NCBI RefSeq assembly: GCF_025751535.1
Contig: NZ_JAOWLC010000013.1
Span: 62,001-126,000, forward strand
DNA from: Lentibacter sp. XHP0401
GTDB lineage: Bacteria; Pseudomonadota; Alphaproteobacteria; Rhodobacterales; Rhodobacteraceae
Direction: 5' to 3'
DNA: 64,000 bases
Shown: one piece after another, positions 17,288 through 25,405 of the stretch
How positions within the stretch are numbered: position 1 is the first letter of the stretch
How the letters are laid out: each line of letters opens with the position of its first letter
The notes under the pieces: generated by a model
Database searches by the model: none
Told to the model about the DNA's origin: nothing
What the model saw: only the letters and a program-made list of their open reading frames with translations
Made by a program: the position numbers and the translations under genes

Positions 17288-18460
17288 GAAATGATCATGT
17301 AGCTTCACCACGAAACAGGAAGCAGCGCCTGCAAACACCTTGCCGCTTGCGGCAACTATTCAGCCAGGGCCTCAGCCACCGCGATATCCGCCATTTCTAA
17401 GACAGCTTCGCGGGAGGATGCCACCGCAATGAAGCGGCCGTTGTGGCAAAACTTCGCCCCCGCAACGCCGCTCGCGGCTTCCAGCGCGTCATCGGTTAAC
17501 CCCGCCCAAGCCACAGGGAGATCAGCGCGATTGTCGAATGTGTCATCACCCGTTCGGATTGTCGTAAGCGCCCAATCCGTGCCGCGCGGGTGGACCACAA
17601 ACAGAAGATGGTCAGCACCTGCCTTTTGCACGCCCGCGCGAAACGGCATGCCCATGGGAAGCTCAAGCACCCGCTCCTCGCCGGCCGCTTCAATGGCCGC
17701 CAAAACCATCGTCTCGGCGCGGTATTTCGCGGCTTTGCGCTTGACCTGCGCCTCCACAAAAGCCCGCGCTATGGGGAGGGCCGCCATAAATGCGCGATCA
17801 TCGGCCCTGTCAGTGCGGTCATCAAACGCGGGTTTCAGGCTCTCCAGCAAAACCGGCAAGGTCAGCCCGGCAAACAGCGGCCCCGCCTCGGAGGCATTGA
17901 CAGCGCCATTGTCGAGCAGATCAACGGGCAGAACAAAGTCACGATCAAACGCACTATGGATCGCTTCGATATCATGCTCAGGCACATCCATCGCGCGCAG
18001 GTAATCACGGCCATACTGCGCCCAGACCAACCCAAAGGAGCTAAAAGGCTGACCATCGCTCCGCAGCGGGTTGGGCCGTTGGTGATGATCAAAAATCTGT
18101 GCTTCCGCATCAAACTGGCCACCGACATCATAGATGATCCGATCCTGTGCAGGCATAATCCACGCCTTATCACGACTGCGGATGAGCTTAGCCTCCGGGA
18201 ACAGTCGCGTCAGGATGACCGAAGACAGAATCTCATCGGCATGAAATCCGCCGGAATGGGTGACGAGGTGGGTGATGGTCATAAAAGATGGGCTCCAGCC
18301 GGGCTTGAAACGAATTGGGCGACCAGAAAGGCCGCCCGTCGGTAAATGCGATCTCGGTTTTGCGTGAGCGTTAGAGGCGATCTGATCGCTGCGCCAGGTA
18401 AGTCAGCAAGCGGCAACATACGGGAACCTGATCAGATTCGCAGGATCTTTGCCCCGATTC
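17288..18460. repeat. MYG1 direct repeat, chromosomal copy (outside transposon)
   Basis: This block (gene plus both spacers) is repeated in the same orientation at about 40706-41877 with a constant offset of 23,418 bp across the gene. Identity is high over the gene (roughly 95% by eye) and drops in the spacer at 18384-18443. The match resumes at GATCTTTGCCCCGATTC, which ends 2 bases before the transposon target duplication. The left limit is approximate. Confidence 0.85.
17356..18282 (-). CDS. MYG1-family metal-dependent phosphoesterase (DHH-like), chromosomal copy
   Basis: 308 residues of the MYG1/COG4286 family. Metal-site motifs characteristic of DHH-type phosphoesterases are THSGGFHADE (residues 8-17), YDVGGQFD (51-58) and FDHHQR (64-69). 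The eukaryotic relative MYG1 is a 3'-5' RNA exonuclease; the bacterial role is not established. It probably once followed ndufS4 with a spacer of about 185 bp, now split by the transposon. The transposon carries a second copy differing at 13 residues, 12 of them in the N-terminal two thirds. Confidence 0.88.
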   Translation of the reverse strand: MTITHLVTHSGGFHADEILSSVILTRLFPEAKLIRSRDKAWIMPAQDRIIYDVGGQFDAEAQIFDHHQRPNPLRSDGQPFSSFGLVWAQYGRDYLRAMDVPEHDIEAIHSAFDRDFVLPVDLLDNGAVNASEAGPLFAGLTLPVLLESLKPAFDDRTDRADDRAFMAALPIARAFVEAQVKRKAAKYRAETMVLAAIEAAGEERVLELPMGMPFRAGVQKAGADHLLFVVHPRGTDWALTTIRTGDDTFDNRADLPVAWAGLTDDALEAASGVAGAKFCHNGRFIAVASSREAVLEMADIAVAEALAE

Positions 18461-18462
18461 AC

Positions 18463-18467
18463 ACAGC
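18463..18467. repeat. Left target-site duplication (ACAGC)
   Basis: ACAGC directly precedes the left terminal TGT. The same five bases directly follow the right terminal ACA at 41903-41907. Five-base duplications are the rule for Tn7/Tn5053-type DDE transposition. Confidence 0.9.
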
Positions 18468-18492
18468 TGTAAAACGGAGTTAAGTTGTCTCG
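18468..18492 (+). repeat. Left terminal inverted repeat
   Basis: It begins TGTAAAACGG and continues AGTTAAGTTGTCTCG; the inverse of the right end with one mismatch (position 7, A versus T). Its inner part GGAGTTAAGTT is the likely core of a TnsB (TniA) binding site. Confidence 0.92.
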
Positions 18493-18548
18493 AAGGGCTT
18501 TGCTTTTATTTAATATAATCAATTACTTAAATGGACCCCAAATAAAAG

Positions 18549-18567
18549 CGGGAGTTAAGTTTACGCG
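18549..18567 (+). repeat. Subterminal TnsB-type binding site
   Basis: CGGGAGTTAAGTTTACGCG repeats the core of the terminal repeat (GGAGTTAAGTT identical, then a similar C-CG tail) in the same orientation, 74 bases further in. Multiple sites per end are typical of Tn7-like elements. No equivalent second site is seen at the right end. Confidence 0.75.
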
Positions 18568-18602
18568 AAAATGGGGGCAAGATAACGCTAAGACGAGAGC
18601 GA

Positions 18603-18630
18603 AATAATAAAAAGGCCCGCAGAAGCGGGC
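18603..18630 (-). terminator. Intrinsic terminator of the transposition operon
   Basis: On the minus strand GCCCGC-TTCT-GCGGGC (18615-18630) is followed by CTTTTTATTATTT, starting 32 bases past the tniQ stop. Confidence 0.9.
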
Positions 18631-18661
18631 TCACATTCAGGTATTTTTAGAAAGATCAGGT

Positions 18662-20131
18662 CTACGACTTCATCTCGATAATAGCATTCACATCGACATA
18701 TATTGCCCTAACACCTGTTTTTTCAGGATGGCGAAAAGACGGGATCCGACCCTCTAAGATATCAACGAAAATATCCTTAAAGGGTCCTGCCCCGCGCTGG
18801 CAGGCATAAGAAATCGAGTGAAATTTCGCACCTGCGTTGGCGGCAAGCTCCGGAAGCGCACCCAACTTTGCGAGAATACCGTCGAGGTGCTGCCGAGCAA
18901 AGACGACCTGACGGACTGAACCGCGACTAGTTCTGGGGATGAGCGGCTTCACGACGCCTGCACTATAAAGAGTTTCAACCTGACGTTTGGTGGCCCCAAG
19001 GTATTCGGGAACGTCCTGGAGCGGCACTGCAGTTTTGAAGGCTTCAATCAGCGGAAGGATCTTCGCAGCCTCAAATATCATATTGCCGCTTTCTACATCA
19101 GTTGCTGACGAGGGAATCTGGCCAAGCCTCTTGAGGAGCCGCGCGAGACGGAGGCGACGGATACCGACTTCGACAGACAAACTATAGATCGTATGGAAAC
19201 GCCGTTCTGTAATCTTGACCCCAAGGACGATAGCACCCTGCTCCACGGCAGAGTGTTTCACGATATGATCGCGCAGAAGGTCCTTGATTGGTCCCGGATC
19301 AATCGCATTGCTCCGACGATCGAGCCAGTCGAACAGCGAACCATAGTAAGCCAGAGGGCCGGCCTGAACGGCCATCGCAGACGAAGCCTGGCGAATGGAG
19401 TTCAGGGCTTCCTCGATCGCCAGCGGACCTTCCCGATAGATAGAGAATCCTATGTCTGTGGCCTCCTCGGTCTGTGCGGGGTTCAGTTTTGTAACGGCGA
19501 CTTTATGTCCGTGCTCGAGGATTGCACCAAGCATTTCTGACGCTCCAAGAATCTGTTCAGTGGTCTGGCCGTCCAACCAAGGGGCATTGCCGCAGCGGTC
19601 ACCATCCAACCGACTGCGGAGCCAACACAGATATTCTGGCGTCTCGGCACAAGCCTCACGAGGCATGGCCAACGGCGATACTCCAAGTGCGATCCGCAAA
19701 TTGGTGGCATTCGCAACCGGAGCATTCTCCAGCCAGAGTGAATGCCGATCGCACCTGCTGACATGCCGGAACCCCCACAGCAGGCGAAAACGGCGTTCAT
19801 CCATAGGTCCATCTTCGGCGAGACAGGTGGGGCAATATCAGGATGCACGCGCTGAGAGAAACGCTTTAGAGCTATCTTCACCACGAAAGGATGCACACCT
19901 CTGAAACACCCGGATTGCGGTGCGTTGCACCTCGTCAAAGGCATGCCCCGTAGCCTCAGCCAATATCGCGACCGCATCCGGCCGACCCGAGATAAAGTGC
20001 TCTTTGTGAATACCCCAGTCTTTGAGAAGACGCTCCATACCGCGACCGGTATGCATCCGCGACAGCCGATCGGTATAGGACAGCAGCGTCTCTTCTGGGT
20101 CGATGGGAAGTTGCGGCCAAAGGGGCATCAC
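18662..20131 (-). pseudogene. tniQ: tniQ, target-selection protein, interrupted by in-frame TGA
   Basis: One frame of 489 codons, broken at codon 98 by TGA (19838-19840). The first 97 codons give the TniQ N-terminus (WPQLPIDPEETLLSYTDRLS). Directly after the stop, in the same frame, come YCPTCLAEDGP and then LLWGFRHVSRCDRHS, the TniQ zinc-finger (CPxC...CxxH). Homologues usually have Arg before YCP or FCP, so a single CGA to TGA transition explains the stop. The remainder could restart at the ATG at 19804, giving a 380-residue protein without the CPxC. TniQ/TnsD proteins choose the insertion site, so target selection is probably impaired unless the stop is read through. The start overlaps the tniB stop (ATGA). 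Confidence 0.85.
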
Positions 20132-21102
20132 AGTTCCCAGCCGATGGCTTTTAACTCCCTCTTGACCGAGCTCCAGTCATCGAGATGAAAGGGAGTCAAA
20201 GCGGCGTCACCATTGATCTTCCTGAACACTTGCTCCGCATACTCAAGAGAAAGTGCGGCATGTTTCCGGCGCACAGCGTCCCGAAGGATTTCCTTGCTCA
20301 GTTCCACACTGCGGCCAATCTGGCCGTGTGCCGCATAAAGAATGCGCTCCGCGAAAGCATCCTCCGCCTGGACCATAACACCAAGGTCTTCGGCAAACTT
20401 CATGAAATTCTTACCAAAAAGATCGGCCGGGCGGCTGTCAGGGCGGATATTAGGCAGGTGAAACTCCCGAAAACGACGGTAGGTCTCGGCGGACGACTCC
20501 TTCAGGATGTCATCGCGCAGGCTCGGAACTCCTGCGATGATCAGCGCGACGCCCGGGTCGGACTGCATGATGTGCTTCAATGACTGAATAGCCGCGAGCA
20601 CATCGCGACCCTGCCCGGCCCGAAGGATGTGGTGACATTCATCAATCACGACTGCCTTAATGCCAACGACACCAAAACGATGCCGCGCCATCTCCCAAGC
20701 ATCTGCCGCGCGCAACTTAGAGTCCAGCTTCTCATACCCCGTCCGCTCAAGGATGATTTCGGCGAGTTTCTTAACCGTCGCCTCAGGCGGCACAGTGATG
20801 TAGAGGGTGTTACCCCCCTCTTCCCTCTTGAACTCGGTCAGCACAGGGCTCTTACGCAAGGTGCGTTCGAGCAGCGCCGTCTTCCCATTCCCAGACCCAC
20901 CCAGCACCATCAGCCCCTTAGTTTCACCTGTAAGAGGATCACGACGGGGCTGGGCCGTCATCTGACCTTCGTCATCTACATCAAACAGGTCATACAGATA
21001 GTCGCTCAATGTCTCGTCCTGGCCAAACCGCAAGTAGCGCTGAGCCAACCAGTCGAGCTTCTCGGAGATCGTGACGGGGAAAATTGGGGACGTATCGTTC
21101 AT
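20128..21102 (-). CDS. tniB: TniB/TnsC-type AAA+ transposition regulator
   Basis: 324 residues. Walker A is GGSGNGKT (residues 68-75) and Walker B is AVVIDECHHIL (about 150-160), with the sensor region LIIAGVPSLRDDI near 200. TnsC/TniB ATPases polymerise on target DNA, connect the target selector (TniQ) to the transposase and give target immunity. It begins 3 bases after tniA ends and overlaps tniQ by 4 bases, so it is translationally coupled in the operon. Confidence 0.94.
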   Translation of the reverse strand: MNDTSPIFPVTISEKLDWLAQRYLRFGQDETLSDYLYDLFDVDDEGQMTAQPRRDPLTGETKGLMVLGGSGNGKTALLERTLRKSPVLTEFKREEGGNTLYITVPPEATVKKLAEIILERTGYEKLDSKLRAADAWEMARHRFGVVGIKAVVIDECHHILRAGQGRDVLAAIQSLKHIMQSDPGVALIIAGVPSLRDDILKESSAETYRRFREFHLPNIRPDSRPADLFGKNFMKFAEDLGVMVQAEDAFAERILYAAHGQIGRSVELSKEILRDAVRRKHAALSLEYAEQVFRKINGDAALTPFHLDDWSSVKRELKAIGWEL

Positions 21103-21105
21103 GAT

Positions 21106-23298
21106 TTACTCCATTGAATCTTCATCGGAAATTTCTACGCCAATCACATAGCCATCGGAAGAAGTGATGGTTTCGGGGTCAAGGGAAGCGCGACTGACCT
21201 CGGGCTCAGGCTCCCCCTCCAGCAGTTCTCGGTATTCCCCAGCCGCATGGCGCCGCTCTGCGGTATCGACAAAGCGCGAGAACTTCACGCACTCGTTGTC
21301 GAGCTCGTCGGGGGTTCTCGGTAAAGTAATCAACCCCGCCAAACGTTTCAGTCGGTAGGACTCGTCATTGATATCAATAATGAAGTTTCTGCGCGCACGG
21401 CCTTCCTCTTCATCCTCATCCGGCCTCTCTGAGAGCCATACCCGCAGATCGGTATCGGTTTTGCCAATCCACCTCGGGTCAGCTGCCGTAGCCGTCGTCC
21501 AGGAGCCGTCTTCTGTCATGATGCTAATAGCGCCAATATCGCCGTCCCATCGGAGAACTTCGACATGCTTGGTATTGGTTTTGTATCTCTTTTTGATGAC
21601 TTCATCTGTCTGATAATAAATGTGGTCAACCAGCAGGCCTTTAGGACCAAGCTTTCGGCGTTTATGGACCCCGAAGGCCGAGCGCATTTCGTCACTTGAT
21701 AACGAGCGTGGCTCGCTTACTTTTGTCGCTTTGGCCCATGCCTGCGCTGGAGACATCCTGAGGGCAGCATGAGTGCGCGTGTGATACGCATCCACGGTCC
21801 AGCGAACGAGCCAGCCCAGGAAGGCCTCCAGCGTCAGAGTTGCACGCTTTGCGGCATCGTTCTCACCCCGCTCAACCACATTGCTGAATGCACGCCCGGA
21901 GAACCGCAGCAGGAGGTCTTCGTGGACCGTCCTGAAGACGCGCTCAATGAAAGGCTTCAGCCACGGCTTGCCTGCAGGAGCACCAAGGTTGGTAATCCCA
22001 AGTGAGGCCAAGATATCGTATGCGTCATCAGTGATGTAAGCTGGCCCGCGATCGAATACGATTGCTTCCGGGGCACCAGCCATGGGCCAGCCGAATTTTG
22101 CACCTGCAGCATCGGCGATTGGGGACTTATCCATGTAAATCATTTCAAGCGTCTGCGCGAGTGGGCTTTCAACGGCCTGAGGCACGATCTGAAGGGCAAG
22201 AAAGCACCGAGTATGGACATCGATAGCCGCCGAAAGCGTGACACGGTGGGCGGAACCGTCCAACCCTATCAGCAGCTTAAGGGACTCCGGAAGATGATCG
22301 AAAAGGCCTGTTCTCTCCATAAGCACGAACAGGTCAACTGTATATTCATCAATCTCAACGCGCTCAAGCGCCCGGTGTGTCTCAATCCCCAGCCCAAGGG
22401 CGTGCATATCCTTGTAAGCCTTGTCCCAACCATGCTTGCGAATGGCGTGGTCAAGTGGAGCACTTTCTTTGATCAGATCCCTAATGTAGTCATACCCAGG
22501 CCTCTTGAGTTTCGGCTTAGGCACCGGCAACCTCTCACGACGGTCGTTCTCAGCGTCAATTAATGCCTGAACACTCTCGACACACGATTTAATCGTGACA
22601 CGCTCCTGATCAAAAACTTTACCAAGGGCTTCTGAAACGAATGTTTTGACCTCGCTGTCGTAATATGGAGACTTCCCGCAATTACCGTATTTGTCATACA
22701 GGGCCTTGGTCCCAACTTCACGCCACCGCCGATGCCTCCCCCACAGGGCCTGACCGCATTTGAACCCATGATGAAACTCTACCAGCCGCTCGCGTTCAGC
22801 CCGTGATAGCTTGACTTTTGCACCGCCTCGCCTTGTCCCCTTGATTGATTGCTCAGCAAGGTAATTCTCATACCTCGACTTTCCATTTTTTACGATTTTG
22901 GGAAGCTTGGCTTGGAAATCATCCCGGGTGGGCTTCAATTCCCCATTCTCCAACATCTCTTGGATGGCCAATGCGTATTGCTTCCGAAATCTTTGCCGCG
23001 CGACTTCCGCTGAAGACCGCTTGCCGAGTCTAACACCATTCGGGTCAACAGGCTTCGCCAGTGGCCGCTTAAGAAGCTTAAGTTTGCCCATGTTATTTTC
23101 GGTAACGATCGCCTCGTATGAAATAACGCCGGCTTCGCTTTCATGGCATTCGCCTGTATCAGGGTCTGCCCACTCTTCCCAAAATACGAAATATCCCTCG
23201 GGGCGAAGTTCCAATACACGCCCCTTGCGGATGCCTATCTGGAATTCACAGTCTTTCTCCAGCAGGATCTTGACGCGTTTATTGGAAGGGGAGGCCAT
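21106..23298 (-). CDS. tniA: TniA/TnsB-type DDE transposase
   Basis: 730 residues. A Mu-type integrase core (rve) lies at about residues 310-460 with catalytic acidic residues in RVEIDEYTVDL (D317 or D322), IVFDRGPAY (D416) and KPFIERVFRTV (E452). N-terminal helix-turn-helix regions (about 95-260) should bind the GGAGTTAAGTT sites at the ends, and a C-terminal beta-barrel follows. It cuts and joins the 3' ends during transposition. It overlaps the tnsA stop by one base. Confidence 0.95.
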   Translation of the reverse strand: MASPSNKRVKILLEKDCEFQIGIRKGRVLELRPEGYFVFWEEWADPDTGECHESEAGVISYEAIVTENNMGKLKLLKRPLAKPVDPNGVRLGKRSSAEVARQRFRKQYALAIQEMLENGELKPTRDDFQAKLPKIVKNGKSRYENYLAEQSIKGTRRGGAKVKLSRAERERLVEFHHGFKCGQALWGRHRRWREVGTKALYDKYGNCGKSPYYDSEVKTFVSEALGKVFDQERVTIKSCVESVQALIDAENDRRERLPVPKPKLKRPGYDYIRDLIKESAPLDHAIRKHGWDKAYKDMHALGLGIETHRALERVEIDEYTVDLFVLMERTGLFDHLPESLKLLIGLDGSAHRVTLSAAIDVHTRCFLALQIVPQAVESPLAQTLEMIYMDKSPIADAAGAKFGWPMAGAPEAIVFDRGPAYITDDAYDILASLGITNLGAPAGKPWLKPFIERVFRTVHEDLLLRFSGRAFSNVVERGENDAAKRATLTLEAFLGWLVRWTVDAYHTRTHAALRMSPAQAWAKATKVSEPRSLSSDEMRSAFGVHKRRKLGPKGLLVDHIYYQTDEVIKKRYKTNTKHVEVLRWDGDIGAISIMTEDGSWTTATAADPRWIGKTDTDLRVWLSERPDEDEEEGRARRNFIIDINDESYRLKRLAGLITLPRTPDELDNECVKFSRFVDTAERRHAAGEYRELLEGEPEPEVSRASLDPETITSSDGYVIGVEISDEDSME

Positions 23299-24017
23299 TA
23301 CGCAGCTACCCTACTTTCGATCAAGGTCTCGCCTACGATCCTTTCCGGGGTCAACAGGCTCGCCTGGCCATAACGGATTGCTCGCGCGACGCTGAAAAAC
23401 CCACGCCCGCCGATTTCCATTTCGGTCAAAAAATCAATAACGCTGATGGGGGCGGAAACCTTCCTCAAGCCATCGAGCACAGCTTCGTCCACTTCTGGTT
23501 CAGGATCGCGAGCCGCATGGAAAAGCTTGGAATTGTGAAGCTGCACAGGATGAATGTTGCGCTCAGTGATCGTTTTGACGTCATCACAAATATTGCCAAT
23601 AGCCGCCTGACTTACCCTTTCCATCAACGCCTGATAAATGGCGGTATTCGCGATCCTTTCGGGCTTCACTGAAATACAGATCCGCCGCCCGCTTTTCTGG
23701 GTAAACCTGAAATCGAAGAATTGTTTACTCGGTTTTCCATTTGGCAGCGTGAAAGGCTGGGCAGCCAACTGCTCTTCAAGGTCCAAGAAATCCGAACGGT
23801 AGATCAGGCATAGTGCTGCATGGTATTCCAGAAGGCTGGCGAACCCCAGACGCTGAAGCTGATCGCCCCTATTGAATACCAGTTCGCCTACGAAATGCGC
23901 CTTCGAGGATTTTGGGATCGGGCGCACCGCACGACTTTTGGCCGGCGTCTTCCTGAGATGTTGCTTCGTGTCTTTCATTAGCAGCTTTATCCATACGGCT
24001 AGACATGACTTCTCCAT
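23298..24017 (-). CDS. tnsA: TnsA-like endonuclease
   Basis: 239 residues. The restriction-like nuclease residues can be placed as E64 (ASLLEYHAAL), D102 (KQFFDFRF) and K118 (CISVKPE), the same E-D-K order and spacing as Tn7 TnsA (E63, D114, K132). TnsA makes the 5'-strand cuts, turning replicative movement into cut-and-paste. Its presence places the element with Tn7-like rather than Tn5053/Tn402-like transposons. The start is uncertain: ATG at 24017 or at 23978; neither has a strong ribosome site. It heads the operon and is preceded by a 464-bp control region. Confidence 0.88.
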   Translation of the reverse strand: MEKSCLAVWIKLLMKDTKQHLRKTPAKSRAVRPIPKSSKAHFVGELVFNRGDQLQRLGFASLLEYHAALCLIYRSDFLDLEEQLAAQPFTLPNGKPSKQFFDFRFTQKSGRRICISVKPERIANTAIYQALMERVSQAAIGNICDDVKTITERNIHPVQLHNSKLFHAARDPEPEVDEAVLDGLRKVSAPISVIDFLTEMEIGGRGFFSVARAIRYGQASLLTPERIVGETLIESRVAA

Positions 24018-24481
24018 TCTCGGCTTTACGCAAGCCGAGTTAGGATGGGGTGTTTCTGTTTGAGAATGCCAGTCTAGGCTGACTGACGGGGTTATAGAGG
24101 CGCACCCTTTGGTTAGTGCGCGTTTTCGTCGTTTGCCTTACTCCTGTGTCTTCACGATTGGCACGCACGAACATTCAGAACCTGCGTGAAACCCATGGGT
24201 TTCATGGGACGCGTTAGTTTCACACGTTAAGTGAAGAGTCAAATTTATTATTAATTTCAGATACTTATGCGAAAAAATCTTTGATATTACTTTTCCACAA
24301 CTACATCGCTTCTCCTTTTTCTTCGTTCTATAAATGCACGAACCGCATCGGCGGCTCTTTAAACATGCGATTATTGATCGTCAGGAGCCCAGTTATCGCT
24401 CCGGCGACGATTACAATATAGAACATATGGGAGCGTGCAGATAGTCAACGAGGGCAGGTTTATGGGGACAACCTATATACT
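24018..24481. promoter_or_regulatory. Upstream control region of tnsA (no gene)
   Basis: 464 bp without a convincing frame. It holds a perfect 16-bp palindrome GAAACCCATGGGTTTC (24188-24203), a hairpin GCGCAC/GTGCGC (24100-24121) that would lie in the tnsA leader, a weaker inverted pair TTTCAC/GTGAAG (24218-24236), and an AT-rich stretch at about 24240-24300 likely to contain promoters. The palindrome is a good operator candidate for control of transposition. None of it resembles the terminal repeats. Confidence 0.55.
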
Positions 24482-25084
24482 TTACTCAACAGATGCGCGG
24501 TTCTGTTTTTCAGCCTCAAATCTCTCGTTTACTCGTTCAGTTTGAACTTGAAACAACCACTTTAGGTGGTCAGTAGAGTTCGGAATGACATGATCCGGCA
24601 GATTTACCTTCTCGGTGCAAACCAGACTGCGAAAAAAGCCGGGGCCACCATCTCTCATGTCGTTCAACAACCGGTGACGGGCCTTGAACCCAGACCTGTA
24701 GGAAACACCTAGAAATTTGGCAAAAGTCTGCACCGTCATATTCCAGCCAATCGGGGAAGAATACTGGTCTTCGATGATCCGTTCGGCCCCTCGCAGCCAC
24801 CACAGCAGGGAAATGCGAGTTCCATGCAAAGGAGTGCCGGACGTTAACGAGAATTGCTTTCTGCAGCGCCGGCACGCAAATTCATCTCTTTTTTGAATCT
24901 GCTTCACGTCAGCCCCTGAACATCGCGGGCACTGTGGACCGTCAGGCCAACGCACTTCCGACAACCGTGCTCGGCTCCCTTCCTCTGTTGGGTATCGCTT
25001 TTTTATACCTTCAGGAGGCAACATCAGGGCAAGTGTGCCCCAGTAGATCTTGTCCTTCTCCACGTTGGTCAGCTTGCGAGACAT
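24482..25084 (-). CDS. IS1595-type zinc-ribbon DNA-binding protein without DDE domain
   Basis: 200 residues. The zinc ribbon is clear: WPDGPQCPRCSGADVK followed by FACRRCRKQFSLTSGTPLHGT (residues about 46-90), as in the N-terminus of IS1595-family transposases. A helical region with LLWWLRGAERIIED and VQTFAKFLGVSYRSGFKARHRL follows, as in those transposases, but the ISXO2-like DDE nuclease domain that should come next is absent. The C-terminus ends in a charged tail. It reads toward tnsA. It may be a domesticated DNA-binding factor or regulator of the transposon rather than an active transposase. Confidence 0.7.
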   Translation of the reverse strand: MSRKLTNVEKDKIYWGTLALMLPPEGIKKRYPTEEGSRARLSEVRWPDGPQCPRCSGADVKQIQKRDEFACRRCRKQFSLTSGTPLHGTRISLLWWLRGAERIIEDQYSSPIGWNMTVQTFAKFLGVSYRSGFKARHRLLNDMRDGGPGFFRSLVCTEKVNLPDHVIPNSTDHLKWLFQVQTERVNERFEAEKQNRASVE

Positions 25085-25405
25085 ATGTTTTTACCCAAGA
25101 CCCTATGACGCTCAAACGCCAGCGCCAACTCTTACGATCGTTTATGAGTGGTTAGACAGGTCATTTGCAATCGGCCTTACCGGCATACATGCGGTTTCTA
25201 AAATTTAGGCTGGCAAATAGTCAACGATGACTGCGGAGTAGATCTCCCTCACTTGCACTCGGTTATTCGCCGCTTTCAACCCTTTCGGGACCTCGCTCAC
25301 TTTCCTTAAACAAGTGAGCCGTTCAATGGCGCGGCTTGCAGACTGCATCGTTCAAGTGGGTTTGCGTCTCAGCTATTACGACACCGATTGAAACAGTCTA
25401 GCCCT
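25085..25405. other. Intergenic region before hsdM
   Basis: 321 bp between the divergent zinc-ribbon gene and hsdM. I see no gene, repeat or clear operator. It should contain both promoters. Confidence 0.5.

Noticed and set aside
18543-18600. A third TnsB-type site in the left end (around 18580-18602)
   Set aside because: GATAACGCTAAGACGAG shares too little with the GGAGTTAAGTT core.
19838-19840. Selenocysteine or programmed readthrough at the tniQ TGA
   Set aside because: No SECIS-like hairpin is evident directly after the codon and homologues have Arg there; a nonsense mutation is simpler.
24188-24203. The 16-bp palindrome as a transposon end
   Set aside because: It does not resemble the 25-bp terminal repeats, lies inside the element and has no flanking duplication.
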